From the NCBI GenBank assembly GCA_965232285.1, contig CBDDPL010000004.1, forward strand, positions 5,580,001-5,644,000: 64,000 bases of DNA. The letters are read 5' to 3'. Below are positions 43,391-51,971 of the stretch, in pieces. Both the position numbers and the translations under genes were made by a program. Position 1 is the stretch's first letter. Each line of letters begins with the position of its first letter. Origin of the DNA: Denitrobaculum sp965232285. GTDB lineage: Bacteria; Pseudomonadota; Alphaproteobacteria; Kiloniellales; Kiloniellaceae. Below the pieces are notes generated by a model, which was not told the origin of the DNA, ran no database searches, and saw nothing but the letters and a program-made list of their open reading frames with translations.

Positions 43391-44938
43391 TCAGCCGTGC
43401 TTGAACTTCCGGATCTCGCCGGAGGCCAGCTTGGCCGTATACTGCGCCAGTTCCTCCTTCACGAAGGGCATCAGGACGTAGAGCCCGATGACATTCGGAA
43501 TTGCCATGGCGAAGATCATGGAGTCGGAGAAGTCGATCACCGGCCCCAGGGTCATGCTGGAGCCCAGCACCACGAAGAGGCAGAAGACGATCTTGAAGAT
43601 CAGCTCCATGGTCTTGTCTTCGCCGACCAGGTAGGTCCAGGCTTTCAGGCCGTAATAGGACCAGGAGATCATGGTCGAGAAAGCGAAGAGGATCACGGCG
43701 ACCGCCAGCAGGTAGGGGAACCAGGAGAAGGCGCTCTCGAAGGCGCTGGAAGTCAGTTCCACGCCCGTCAGGCCGCTGCCCAACTGACCGGTGATGATGA
43801 TCACCAGGGCCGTCATGGTGCAGATCACGACCGTGTCGATGAAGGGCTCGAGCAGTGACACGAAACCTTCGGTGATCGGCTCCTTGGTCCGCACGGCGGA
43901 GTGGGCGATCGAGGCCGAGCCGATGCCGGCTTCGTTCGAGAAAGCGGCTCGCTTGAAGCCCTGGATCAGCGCACCGATCACGCCGCCGGCCACGCCCTCG
44001 CCGGTGAAGGCGCCGGAGAAGATCTCACCAAAAGCCCAGCCGACCATATCGATGTTCATCAGGATGATGATCAGGGCTGCGCCGACATAGATCACGGCCA
44101 TGAAGGGCACGACCTTTTCGGTAACGCGAGCGATCGACTTGATACCGCCGATGATGACCACACCGACGATCACGGCCATGACGATCCCGAAGAGCCAGCC
44201 TTTGTCGGCGAAGAAACTTGCGTCGCCGCCGGTCACATTGACGAACTGTTTGAAGGATTGGTTGGCCTGGAACATGTTCCCGCCGCCGACCGCACCGCCG
44301 ATGCAGCAGATGGCGAAGAAGACGCCGAGTCCCTTGCCGAGTCCCGGCATGTTTTTGAGGCCGAAACCCTTTTCCAGGTAATACATCGGGCCGCCGGAGA
44401 CGGTCCCGTCACCGTATTCGTTCCTGAATTTGACGCCGAGTGTGCATTCGGTGAACTTGGACGCCATGCCGAGCAGGCCGGCCAGGATCATCCAGAAGGT
44501 TGCGCCGGCGCCACCGATGGAAACGGCGACCGCCACGCCGGCGATGTTGCCGAGGCCGACCGTGCCGGAAAGTGCGGTGGCCAGCGCCTGGAAGTGGCTG
44601 ACTTCACCGGCGTCGTCGGGGTTGGCGTAGTCGCCTTTGACCAGCGAGATCGCGTGGCCGAAGTACCGGAACTGGATAAAGCCGAAATAGAGCGTGAAGA
44701 CCGAGGCCGCGATGACCAGCCAGCCGACGATCAGCGGAAAGGCGGTGTCGCCAAGCGGCACGGAATAGAAAATGACGCTGACGATCGCATTGGAAACCGG
44801 CGCGATCGCCGTATTGATCATCTCGTCAATTCCACCGGCCTCCTGCGCCTGTACGAGGCTCGGTAAAATGGCAAAGAGCGCTGCCAGCGCCAGGGTCGGC
44901 GGCGTAAAGACGCGCCGGAAGTTACGGAAATCCCCCAT
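43391..44938 (-). CDS. Sodium:alanine symporter (AGCS family)
   Basis: 515 residues. It imports alanine or glycine with Na+. After a cleaved or anchor-like N-terminus (LALAALFAILPSLVQAQ) come about 11 TM helices. The family signature ALATALSGTVGLGNIAGVAVAVSIGGAGATFWM and the GGVIGALIQGFKRAAFSNEAGIGSASIAHSA loop that lines the substrate site are intact. An AGGAG site precedes the ATG. It follows a UspA gene by 60 bp on the same strand, and the pair is divergent from an Lrp-type regulator, the usual control for amino-acid transport. Confidence 0.95.
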   Translation of the reverse strand: MGDFRNFRRVFTPPTLALAALFAILPSLVQAQEAGGIDEMINTAIAPVSNAIVSVIFYSVPLGDTAFPLIVGWLVIAASVFTLYFGFIQFRYFGHAISLVKGDYANPDDAGEVSHFQALATALSGTVGLGNIAGVAVAVSIGGAGATFWMILAGLLGMASKFTECTLGVKFRNEYGDGTVSGGPMYYLEKGFGLKNMPGLGKGLGVFFAICCIGGAVGGGNMFQANQSFKQFVNVTGGDASFFADKGWLFGIVMAVIVGVVIIGGIKSIARVTEKVVPFMAVIYVGAALIIILMNIDMVGWAFGEIFSGAFTGEGVAGGVIGALIQGFKRAAFSNEAGIGSASIAHSAVRTKEPITEGFVSLLEPFIDTVVICTMTALVIIITGQLGSGLTGVELTSSAFESAFSWFPYLLAVAVILFAFSTMISWSYYGLKAWTYLVGEDKTMELIFKIVFCLFVVLGSSMTLGPVIDFSDSMIFAMAIPNVIGLYVLMPFVKEELAQYTAKLASGEIRKFKHG

Positions 44939-44998
44939 GATGTTCTCCTAAAGAGTTCTTTAAGTGTTGGTGTGTTTGCCCGATCCGCGTGCGTCTGC

Positions 44999-45433
44999 TC
45001 AGGGCACGACGGTGATGGCAATCGGCGAGATCTGCACCAGCGTTCCCGGCACCGAGCCGAAGAAGCGCGCGGCCATATCCGAGCCGCCATGCCGGCCGAC
45101 GAAGATCTGCGTTGCGCCCGCATCCTTGGCGACGTCGCAGATGACGTCCGGGATCTTGCCGTAGCGGATGATGCCGCGGACCGAGAGGCCGGCGCCTTCC
45201 AGTTCCTTGAGCAGCGGCTCCATGATCTGGGTGGAAGCCAGTTCCACCTCTTCCTTGCGACGGGCGTGACGCTTTTCCAACTCCTCGGCCGTGAGGAAGC
45301 TGTAAGGCGACCATTCCAGGACGTAGACGATCTGGACCTCGGCACCGTCCGACCGCGCGCGTTCCAGCGCGAAATCGAGGGCACGTCGGCCGTCTTCCGT
45401 TCCGTCGTATCCGACGATGAATACGTTCGACAT
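44999..45433 (-). CDS. Universal stress protein (UspA family)
   Basis: About 144 residues from the ATG at 45433, which follows AAGGAG. VFIVGYDGTEDGRRALDFALERA is the N-terminal strand and helix, and the ATP-binding motif is present as VGRHGGSDMAARFFGS (G-x2-G-x9-G-S), so it is probably of the nucleotide-binding class. It leads the two-gene operon with the Na+/alanine symporter. USP proteins next to transporters are often regulatory partners, here an inference. Confidence 0.93.
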   Translation of the reverse strand: MSNVFIVGYDGTEDGRRALDFALERARSDGAEVQIVYVLEWSPYSFLTAEELEKRHARRKEEVELASTQIMEPLLKELEGAGLSVRGIIRYGKIPDVICDVAKDAGATQIFVGRHGGSDMAARFFGSVPGTLVQISPIAITVVP

Positions 45434-45803
45434 GATATCTCCTTGCTGAATATTTCCCGGCAAATAGGCGCATCTGCGAGCCGGATTCGCTCTTTGGTTG
45501 TTTATCAGGCCAGTGTTAGCGCGAAGGGTCAACCTTACCTGGAGCGTAGAATAACTAAATAACAGCAAAATCAATGTGTTAAAATAGGGTAAAAGTACAA
45601 TAAGCTAGAGAAAAACCCTAAAATATCTTATTTTTTAGCTATAATCTCGATTGTGTCCTACAGAAGCGATAAATTCCCGATAATTTTTAAGTCTGCTGGA
45701 GAGTTTCGCTAGAGAGATTGTAGCCGTTTTACGCCCGTTGCGCCGTGACGGCCCCCAAAACCCCAGACCCTAGACCACAGCCGCTGGTCAGAGAGGAAAA
45801 GCC
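45434..45803. promoter_or_regulatory. AT-rich divergent promoter region between uspA/symporter and lrp genes
   Basis: 370 bp. The 45541-45660 part is distinctly AT-rich with many A and T runs. Inverted TAGGGT (45585-45590) and ACCCTA (45615-45620) elements flank a 24-bp AT-rich spacer, and further inverted AT tracts surround them. Lrp/AsnC regulators bind such degenerate AT-rich sites, and the lrp-type gene starts at its right edge. Likely an autoregulatory and symporter-controlling region. Confidence 0.5.
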
Positions 45804-46256
45804 GTGGATCAATTCGACCGTCACATACTCAACATCCTCCAGAAGGAGGGACGGATTACAAACCTGGACCTGGCTGACCGGGTCGGCCTCTCGCCTACCG
45901 CCACCGGCGAGCGGGTGAAGCGCCTGACGCGGGATGGCTTCATCACCGGCTATGCGGCAAAGGTCGATCCGGCCAAGGTGTCCCGCGGCCTGCTGGTCTT
46001 CGTGGAGGTCGCCCTCGAACGCACCACGGCCGATATCTTCGATGCCTTCGAGTCCGCGGTCTGCCGTGCGCCCGAGGTGATGGAGTGCCATATGATCGCA
46101 GGCCGCTCCGACTATCTGCTCAAGGCGCGGGTACAGCATATGTCCGCGTACCGCCGCTTTCTGTCGGAGGTCCTGCTCTCCCTGCCGGGTATTCGCGAAA
46201 CCCATACCTATGCGGTGATGCAGGAGGTAAAGTCGGACAACCTTCTGCCTATTTAA
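45804..46256 (+). CDS. Lrp/AsnC-family transcriptional regulator
   Basis: 150 residues from a GTG with AGAGG 8 nt upstream. The N-terminal winged helix-turn-helix (MDQFDRHILNILQKEGRITNLDLADRVGLSPTATGERVKRL) is followed by the RAM/AsnC ligand domain, with VMECHMIAGRSDYLLKARV and SLPGIRETHTYAVMQEVK. These proteins sense amino acids and form octamers. It is divergent from a Na+/alanine symporter operon with an AT-rich gap between, so control of alanine uptake is likely. Confidence 0.93.
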   Translation: MDQFDRHILNILQKEGRITNLDLADRVGLSPTATGERVKRLTRDGFITGYAAKVDPAKVSRGLLVFVEVALERTTADIFDAFESAVCRAPEVMECHMIAGRSDYLLKARVQHMSAYRRFLSEVLLSLPGIRETHTYAVMQEVKSDNLLPI

Positions 46257-46294
46257 ACCTTCTGCCCATTTAACGGCATCGGAAGCTCTTCAGA

Positions 46295-46849
46295 ATGTCA
46301 AAGCCCTCCGACCCCGCGCTGATCGTCATCGACATGCAAAAGGCCATCGATGCGCCGTCCTGGGGGCGCCGGGGACAGCCTTTCGCGGAAGCCAACATCG
46401 CACGCTTGCTGGAGGTCTGGCGCCGACGCGGATGGCCTGTCTTTCACATCCGCCATGATTCGACCAATCCGCAGTCACCCTACCGCCCGGGTCAGGAAGG
46501 GCATGATTTCAAGGCGGAGTGCCTGCCGTTGGAGGGCGAGTGCGTCGTTCCGAAAGATGTAAATTCAGCTTTCATCGGCACCGATCTCGAACAGCGGCTG
46601 CGCGCCGCTGGGATTGAGCGCCTGGTGATCACGGGCGTCTTGCTGGAGAACTCAGTCGAGGCGACTGTGCGCATGGCCGGGAACCTGGGATTCGAGGTAT
46701 TGCTTCCCGCCGAGGCCACCGCCTCGATCGACCGGCGGGACTATGACGGCCGTAACTGGACGGCGGAAGAGGTGCACGCCCTGACCCTGTCGATCCTGGA
46801 TGGTGAATATGCGCAGGTCGTGTCGGTCGAGGAACTGCTTGCGGAATGA
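46295..46849 (+). CDS. Isochorismatase-fold hydrolase homologue with Ser in place of the catalytic Cys
   Basis: 184 residues. The family fold is clear: LIVIDMQKAID (Asp13), VFHIRHDS and VVPKDVNSAFIGTDLEQRL (Lys87). The motif that normally reads TNYCVEAT or similar is LLENSVEATVRMAG, so Ser120 (codon TCA) replaces the Cys nucleophile of nicotinamidase-type members. True isochorismatases also lack this Cys. It might be an isochorismatase-type or other hydrolase, or inactive. ypeA follows 25 bp downstream and is probably co-transcribed. Confidence 0.85.
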   Translation: MSKPSDPALIVIDMQKAIDAPSWGRRGQPFAEANIARLLEVWRRRGWPVFHIRHDSTNPQSPYRPGQEGHDFKAECLPLEGECVVPKDVNSAFIGTDLEQRLRAAGIERLVITGVLLENSVEATVRMAGNLGFEVLLPAEATASIDRRDYDGRNWTAEEVHALTLSILDGEYAQVVSVEELLAE

Positions 46850-46874
46850 TCTTGAAAGTAAAAATGAGACCGCT

Positions 46875-47297
46875 ATGGAAATCGTGATCTATACCGAGCG
46901 CCACTTCGAGGGTGTGAAAGCTCTTTGGGAAGAAGCCTTTCCCGACGACAGTCCCTGGAACCGGGCGGAGGCCGCGATCCCCGCAAAGCTGAAGGCGCAG
47001 CCGGAGCTGTTTCTGCTGGCGCTCGAGGGCGAGACGGTCGCGGGTTCGGTAATGGCCGGCTATGACGGGCACCGGGGCTGGCTCTACTCGGTGGCCGTCC
47101 TGGAGGCTTTCCGGGGTGGCGGCCTGGGCTCCCGCCTGATCGGGGCCGCGGAGGCGCGCCTGCGGGACCTCGGGTGCGTCAAAATCAATCTGCAGGTCCG
47201 TTCGACCAACAGCGCCGTCATCGCCTTCTACCGCTCCCTTGGCTACGATGTGGAAGAGCGCGTCAGCATGGGCAAACGTGTGGAGCCCTCCGCATAA
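46875..47297 (+). CDS. ypeA: GNAT acetyltransferase YpeA
   Basis: About 140 residues from the ATG at 46875 (MEIVIYTERHFEGVKALWEE). It matches the YpeA family along its length: PWNRAEAAIPAKL, VAGSVMAGYDGHRGWLYSVAV, the acetyl-CoA loop EAFRGGGLGSRLI and SAVIAFYRSLGYDVEERVSMGKR. The substrate in E. coli is not well defined. It is convergent with a small hypothetical gene 6 bp away. Confidence 0.9.
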   Translation: MEIVIYTERHFEGVKALWEEAFPDDSPWNRAEAAIPAKLKAQPELFLLALEGETVAGSVMAGYDGHRGWLYSVAVLEAFRGGGLGSRLIGAAEARLRDLGCVKINLQVRSTNSAVIAFYRSLGYDVEERVSMGKRVEPSA

Positions 47298-47303
47298 CAG
47301 ATC

Positions 47304-47663
47304 CTAGTTGCGACCTGCTCCACCCCAATAGTCGAGCGCGGCGGCGCATTCCTTTTCAAATGCCTTTTGCGCCACGGGTCCTCGCTCGGGTCCGTCATAG
47401 CGGCCAAGCTCGGCCAACAGATGGAAAAAGCCATGGCCGGGCAGACCGGCGTTGCCGCGGCTGACGGCCAGGGCGGCCAGGAGCGGCCGGCCGGCGGCAT
47501 GGTCCTCACGGATCAGATCTTCGAGCGCGAGTGTGGTTTTGTGAATGCCATGGGGCGGCGGCACCTGGGCCTCGGCGACCAGGTCGCGATAGGTGATGGT
47601 CTTCCGCGCCTTCGCGCAGTTCAGAAGGACCGATCTGAGTCTGGCCTGAAGCGACTCTTCCAT
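47304..47663 (-). CDS. Small conserved hypothetical protein
   Basis: 119 residues. The first half looks like a winged-helix-type helical region (MEESLQARLRSVLLNCAKARKTITYRDLVAEAQV). The middle has a strand and loop, PLLAALAVSRGNAGLPGHGFFHLL, resembling a module seen in other uncharacterised proteins with a YxELA helix and an LPGxGF motif. No TM helix or signal. I do not recognise a function. The end lies 6 bp from the convergent ypeA gene. Confidence 0.75.
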   Translation of the reverse strand: MEESLQARLRSVLLNCAKARKTITYRDLVAEAQVPPPHGIHKTTLALEDLIREDHAAGRPLLAALAVSRGNAGLPGHGFFHLLAELGRYDGPERGPVAQKAFEKECAAALDYWGGAGRN

Positions 47664-47847
47664 GCCGGATCAGTCTCCCGCCTTACGGCTTTGTGTCATC
47701 CTTTTTGCCCCTTTCGCTGCTCGCCGTTCTTTAGTTTACTCGAGTGAGAAACAACCAGCGCCATCTTGTGCCATGCCGCCGTGCGAGCCTTCCACCCAAA
47801 TCGCCAGTGGTGGAACAGCGGGCGCCAAACAAAAAGCGAGGGGAGTC

Positions 47848-49347
47848 ATGTCGGATATCGTCAATCACTACGTCAACGGGCGCGTGGTCGAAAGCACCAG
47901 CGGCCGTCAGGGCAATGTCTTTAACCCGGCCACGGGCGAGATCGTTCGTCAGGTCGCCTTCGCCAATGTCGCGGAGGTCGATGCCGCCGTGCAGGCTGCG
48001 CGCGACGCCTTCCCCGCCTGGGCGGCGACGCCGCCGCTGCGCCGCGCCCGGGTCATGTTCCGCCTCAAGGCACTGCTGGAAGAGAACATGGAGGAGCTGG
48101 CCAAGGTCATCACCGAGGAACATGGTAAGACCCATGTGGATGCCAAGGGCTCCATCACCCGCGGCATCGAGGTGATCGAGTTCGCCTGCGGCATGCCGCA
48201 TCTGCTCAAAGGCGAGGTGACCGAAGACGTCGGCGTAGGTGTGGATGCCTATTGCATGCGACAGCCGCTCGGCGTCTGCGTCGGCATCACGCCTTTCAAC
48301 TTCCCGGCCATGGTGCCGCTCTGGATGGCGCCGATCGCGATCGCCGCCGGCAACACCTTTGTGCTCAAGCCGTCGGAGAAGGATCCTTCCTTCTCACTGC
48401 TGCTGGCCGACATGTTCAAGCAGGCCGGCCTGCCCAACGGTGTCTTCAACGTGGTGCAGGGCGACAAGGACGCGGTCAACGGCCTGCTCGAGCATCCCCA
48501 TGTGGCGGCGATCAGCTTCGTCGGTGCCACGCCGACGGCCGAGTACATCTTCCGAACCGGCACCTCCTACAATAAACGGGTCCAGGCGCTGGGCGGCGCG
48601 AAGAATCACATGGTGATCCTGCCCGACGCCGATATGGAGCAGGCGAGCGATGCCATCATGGGGGCGGCTTACGGCTCCGCCGGCGAGCGCTGCATGGCCA
48701 TCTCGGTTGCCGTTGCGGTGGGTGATCAGGTGGCCGACGAACTGGTCGAACGCTTGGCGCCGCGGGTCCGCGCCCTGAAGGTCGGGCCGGGCACCGATCC
48801 CGACGTCGAGATGGGACCGCTGGTCACCAAGGACCACTATGACAAGGTCATGGGCTATATCGATGCCGGCGTGCGCGAAGGCGCGACCCTCGCCGTCGAT
48901 GGCCGGGGCCTCAAGCTGCAGGGCTACGAGAACGGCTACTTCATGGGCGGCTCGATCTTCGACAATGTCACCACCGACATGTCGATCTATCGTGAGGAGA
49001 TCTTCGGCCCGGTGCTCTCGGTCGTGCGGGCGCCGGACTATGATGCCGCGACCAAAATGGTCAACGAGCATGAGTTCGGCAACGGCACCGCGATCTTCAC
49101 CCGTGACGGCGACGCCGCCCGGCACTTCGTCAACTCCGTGCAGATCGGCATGGTCGGCGTGAACGTGCCCATCCCCGTGCCCATGGCATTCCACAGCTTC
49201 GGCGGCTGGAAGCGCTCGCTCTTCGGCGATCACCATATGCACGGCATGGAAGGCGTGCGCTTCTACACCAAGATGAAGGCGGTGACCTCGCGCTGGCCGA
49301 CCGGCATCCGTTCGGGCGCGGACTTCTCGATCCCGACGCTGGGGTAA
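47848..49347 (+). CDS. mmsA: CoA-acylating methylmalonate-semialdehyde dehydrogenase
   Basis: 499 residues from the ATG at 47848 with GAGGGGAG upstream; longer in-frame reading is spurious. It oxidises methylmalonate or malonate semialdehyde with NAD+ and CoA to propionyl- or acetyl-CoA in valine, inositol and beta-alanine breakdown. The signature GVCVGITPFNFPAMVPLWM, the catalytic Cys in YGSAGERCMAISVAV and PIPVPMAFHSFGGWKRSLFGD all match the CoA-dependent subgroup. No other valine genes are adjacent. Confidence 0.96.
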   Translation: MSDIVNHYVNGRVVESTSGRQGNVFNPATGEIVRQVAFANVAEVDAAVQAARDAFPAWAATPPLRRARVMFRLKALLEENMEELAKVITEEHGKTHVDAKGSITRGIEVIEFACGMPHLLKGEVTEDVGVGVDAYCMRQPLGVCVGITPFNFPAMVPLWMAPIAIAAGNTFVLKPSEKDPSFSLLLADMFKQAGLPNGVFNVVQGDKDAVNGLLEHPHVAAISFVGATPTAEYIFRTGTSYNKRVQALGGAKNHMVILPDADMEQASDAIMGAAYGSAGERCMAISVAVAVGDQVADELVERLAPRVRALKVGPGTDPDVEMGPLVTKDHYDKVMGYIDAGVREGATLAVDGRGLKLQGYENGYFMGGSIFDNVTTDMSIYREEIFGPVLSVVRAPDYDAATKMVNEHEFGNGTAIFTRDGDAARHFVNSVQIGMVGVNVPIPVPMAFHSFGGWKRSLFGDHHMHGMEGVRFYTKMKAVTSRWPTGIRSGADFSIPTLG

Positions 49348-49401
49348 GCGTTACGGAACCGCAGGTGAAGATACCGGCGGAAAGACTTGCGAAAAAGGAC
49401 G

Positions 49402-49431
49402 GGCCCTGTGTATCACGGGGCCTGTTTTTTT
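49402..49431 (+). terminator. Rho-independent terminator between mmsA and pgk
   Basis: GGCCCTGTG (49402-49410) pairs with CACGGGGCC (49414-49422), one G-T pair and a TAT loop, followed two bases later by seven T residues. It separates mmsA from the unrelated pgk gene. Confidence 0.9.
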
Positions 49432-49486
49432 GTGTCTTCTCGTGGTTCGCCGCGTCCGGCGAATTCTCAGCAAGGAAAGTGAGACG

Positions 49487-50683
49487 ATGGCCCGTTTCAA
49501 GACCCTGGATGATTTTGACGTTGCCGGCAAAGCGGTTCTGGTCCGCGTGGATTTCAACGTGCCCATGCGCGACGGCCAGGTGACCGACGACACCCGGATC
49601 CGCCGGGCACTGCCGACCATCCAGGAACTGACGGCGGCGGGCGCCAGGGTGCTGCTGCTCTCTCACTTTGGTCGCCCCAAGGGCAACGTGGTGCCCGAGA
49701 TGTCGCTGAAACCGGTGGTGCAGCCCCTGTCCAATGCACTGGGCGCGGAGGTGGCTTTCGCGGCGGATTGCGTCGGCTCCGAGGCGGAAGCGGTGGTGTC
49801 GGCTTTACCGAACGGCGGCGTTGCCCTGCTGGAAAACCTGCGCTTCCACGCCGGTGAAGAGGCCAACGATCCGGCCTTTGTCGCCGCGCTGGCCGCGCTG
49901 GGTGATCTCTACTTCGGCGATGCCTTTTCAGCCGCCCATCGGGCCCATGCCTCGGTCGAGGGTCTGGCGCGGGCTCTGCCCGCCGGGGCCGGGCGCCTGA
50001 TGCAGGCCGAACTGGAGCATCTGGAATCGGCGCTCGGAAATTCGGAACGGCCGGTTGCGGCCCTGGTCGGCGGCGCCAAGATCTCGAGCAAGCTCGACCT
50101 GCTGGGGAACCTGGTGGAGAAGGTCGACCTGCTGGTGATCGGCGGTGGCATGGCCAACACCTTCCTGAACGCCCAGGGTCTCGCGGTCGGCAAGTCGCTT
50201 TGCGAGTATGACATGGCCGAGACCGCGCGGCAGATCCTGGAGCGTGCGGAGCAGGAAGGCTGTGACGTGATCCTGCCGTCCGATGCGGTGGTCGCTAAGG
50301 AGCTGGCAGCCGGCGCGGAAAACCAGATCGTCGCGATCCGCGATGTTCCGGCCGACAGCATGATCCTGGATGCCGGTCCTGAAACCGCCGCTGCGCTGAC
50401 AAAACGGCTCGAGGCCTGCAAGACCCTGGTCTGGAACGGTCCCCTGGGCTGCTTCGAGTTTCCGCCCTTCGACGCGGCGACCAACGCCGTTGCCCAGGCG
50501 GCGGCGGCTCTGACCAAGTCGGGTTCCCTGCTCACGGTCGCCGGCGGCGGCGATACCGTGGCCGCCCTGGCGCATGCGGGTGCGGCGGAGGACTTTTCCT
50601 ACATCTCGACCGCGGGCGGCGCTTTCCTGGAATGGCTGGAGGGCAAGACCCTTCCGGGTGTCAAGGCGCTCGAAGACGCCTGA
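49487..50683 (+). CDS. pgk: Phosphoglycerate kinase
   Basis: 398 residues from the ATG at 49487 with AAGGAAAG upstream. It transfers phosphate between 1,3-bisphosphoglycerate and ADP in glycolysis and gluconeogenesis. Conserved features: VLVRVDFNVPMRDG, HFGRPKG, VALLENLRFHAGEE, GGAKISSKLDLL and the nucleotide loop GGGDTVAALAHAG. In many alphaproteobacteria pgk follows gap; here neither gap nor fba is adjacent. Confidence 0.98.
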   Translation: MARFKTLDDFDVAGKAVLVRVDFNVPMRDGQVTDDTRIRRALPTIQELTAAGARVLLLSHFGRPKGNVVPEMSLKPVVQPLSNALGAEVAFAADCVGSEAEAVVSALPNGGVALLENLRFHAGEEANDPAFVAALAALGDLYFGDAFSAAHRAHASVEGLARALPAGAGRLMQAELEHLESALGNSERPVAALVGGAKISSKLDLLGNLVEKVDLLVIGGGMANTFLNAQGLAVGKSLCEYDMAETARQILERAEQEGCDVILPSDAVVAKELAAGAENQIVAIRDVPADSMILDAGPETAAALTKRLEACKTLVWNGPLGCFEFPPFDAATNAVAQAAAALTKSGSLLTVAGGGDTVAALAHAGAAEDFSYISTAGGAFLEWLEGKTLPGVKALEDA

Positions 50684-50703
50684 CGCGCACGGGCCATCGA
50701 ACA

Positions 50704-51042
50704 TCAAAAGAAGCTGCGGCCCCAGGTCAGCGCGACCAGGGCCGCTGTTCCCACGGAAACGCCGGCCAGCAGATTGTTCCGGGTCAGGAAGAAGATGGCG
50801 AGCGCGCCGACGGCTGCGCCAAGCCGGTCCGCGAGATGGGTCTCGGCCAGGGGACCGATGGGAAAGATGATCATGCGGGCGATGAGTGCCGCCAGCAGCG
50901 CATAGGCGACGCAGGCAATCCACTCGAACACGCGGCTGTCCGGATCGACATGGCCCGAGAGGGCGACGCCGAGCGCGCGCCAGACATAGGTTGCCGCGGC
51001 GCCGATCAGGATTACCGCGAAGGGCCACCAGAATTCGCTCAT
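50704..51042 (-). CDS. azlD: Branched-chain amino-acid export subunit AzlD
   Basis: 112 residues, three to four TM helices (FAVILIGAAATYVWRALGVA; EWIACVAYALLAALIARMII; LGAAVGALAIFFLTRNNLLA). These match AzlD, the small subunit of AzlCD-type amino-acid exporters. Its ATG overlaps the azlC stop (ATGA), so production is coupled. It ends 20 bp from the convergent pgk gene. Confidence 0.9.
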   Translation of the reverse strand: MSEFWWPFAVILIGAAATYVWRALGVALSGHVDPDSRVFEWIACVAYALLAALIARMIIFPIGPLAETHLADRLGAAVGALAIFFLTRNNLLAGVSVGTAALVALTWGRSFF

Positions 51043-51773
51043 GCCGCCCCGCGCCGTGGACGGGTGACGGCGAAGGCCAGCGTCCCTGCCGTGACGCCGG
51101 CCACGACCAGGCTCCAGTCCGGCGACCAGAGATAGAGCGGCGGCCCGATCAGTGCTCCGAGCAGCAGCGCCAGCATCCGACTGCGCTGCCGCAGGTCGGA
51201 GGCGAAGACCAGCATGAAGTAGATGGGATTGAGAAAGACAAGTCCCAGGGTAACGTATGCCGGCACCGCATCGGCCAGGGCGAAACCGATGGCGGTCGCG
51301 CCCATAGTGGAGACCCAGAGCGTACCGGAAAATCCGGCGAAGTAGGGCAACCGCTGTTCCGGCGGCAGACTGGGGCAGTTCCGCATGGCCGCGGCCCAGC
51401 CGGTGACCGCGATGACGTGGGCCGCCAGATAGTAGCTCCAGCGCGGCGCCCGCGGGCCGCGGATAATCGGCATCAGGGTCATGGTCATGGGCAGCAGGCG
51501 CGCATTGGTCAAGGCGACGGCGCTGGCAATGATCAGGAGCGGTGCCCCCACCGCATAGAGCTCGACCAGAGCCACCTGACCCGGCAATGCCCAGGAGGTG
51601 AGGGTCGAGAAGAGGCCGTGCCAGATGGCCAAGCCCGTTTCCCGCACCAGAGCGCCGAAACCGAGGTAACTGCCACAAAGCACCAGCATGGGCACGCCGA
51701 CCGACTCCCGGGCACCGCTGCGGAAGGCGGCCGCAGGGGTACCGAAATCGCGTTCGATCAGACCAGCCGCCAT
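51039..51773 (-). CDS. azlC: Branched-chain amino-acid export subunit AzlC
   Basis: About 244 residues from the ATG at 51773 (MAAGLIERDFGTP); upstream in-frame residues are not typical of the family. Several TM helices with the AzlC motifs: GVPMLVLCGSYLGFGALVRE, ASAVALTNARLLPMTMTLMP and TMGATAIGFALADAVPAYV. With AzlD it exports valine, leucine or isoleucine and analogues. No Lrp-type gene is adjacent to control it. Confidence 0.9.
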   Translation of the reverse strand: MAAGLIERDFGTPAAAFRSGARESVGVPMLVLCGSYLGFGALVRETGLAIWHGLFSTLTSWALPGQVALVELYAVGAPLLIIASAVALTNARLLPMTMTLMPIIRGPRAPRWSYYLAAHVIAVTGWAAAMRNCPSLPPEQRLPYFAGFSGTLWVSTMGATAIGFALADAVPAYVTLGLVFLNPIYFMLVFASDLRQRSRMLALLLGALIGPPLYLWSPDWSLVVAGVTAGTLAFAVTRPRRGAA

Positions 51774-51971
51774 GGTGCTTTCATCGGTGTTCCCGGGGGA
51801 TTGTTTTGAAGCGGAGGATGTGGCTTCGAAGGAAGGGCGTAATTGTAACCCCACTACGCCGGGGGCTGCCAAGCGCTCACTGCTGGGGGCACCTATGCCC
51901 GCTGCGCATGCGCATTACGCGCGGCTGCTGTCGCTTAGAGGGAAAGCGAGTCGCCGAATGCGGACGAACGG

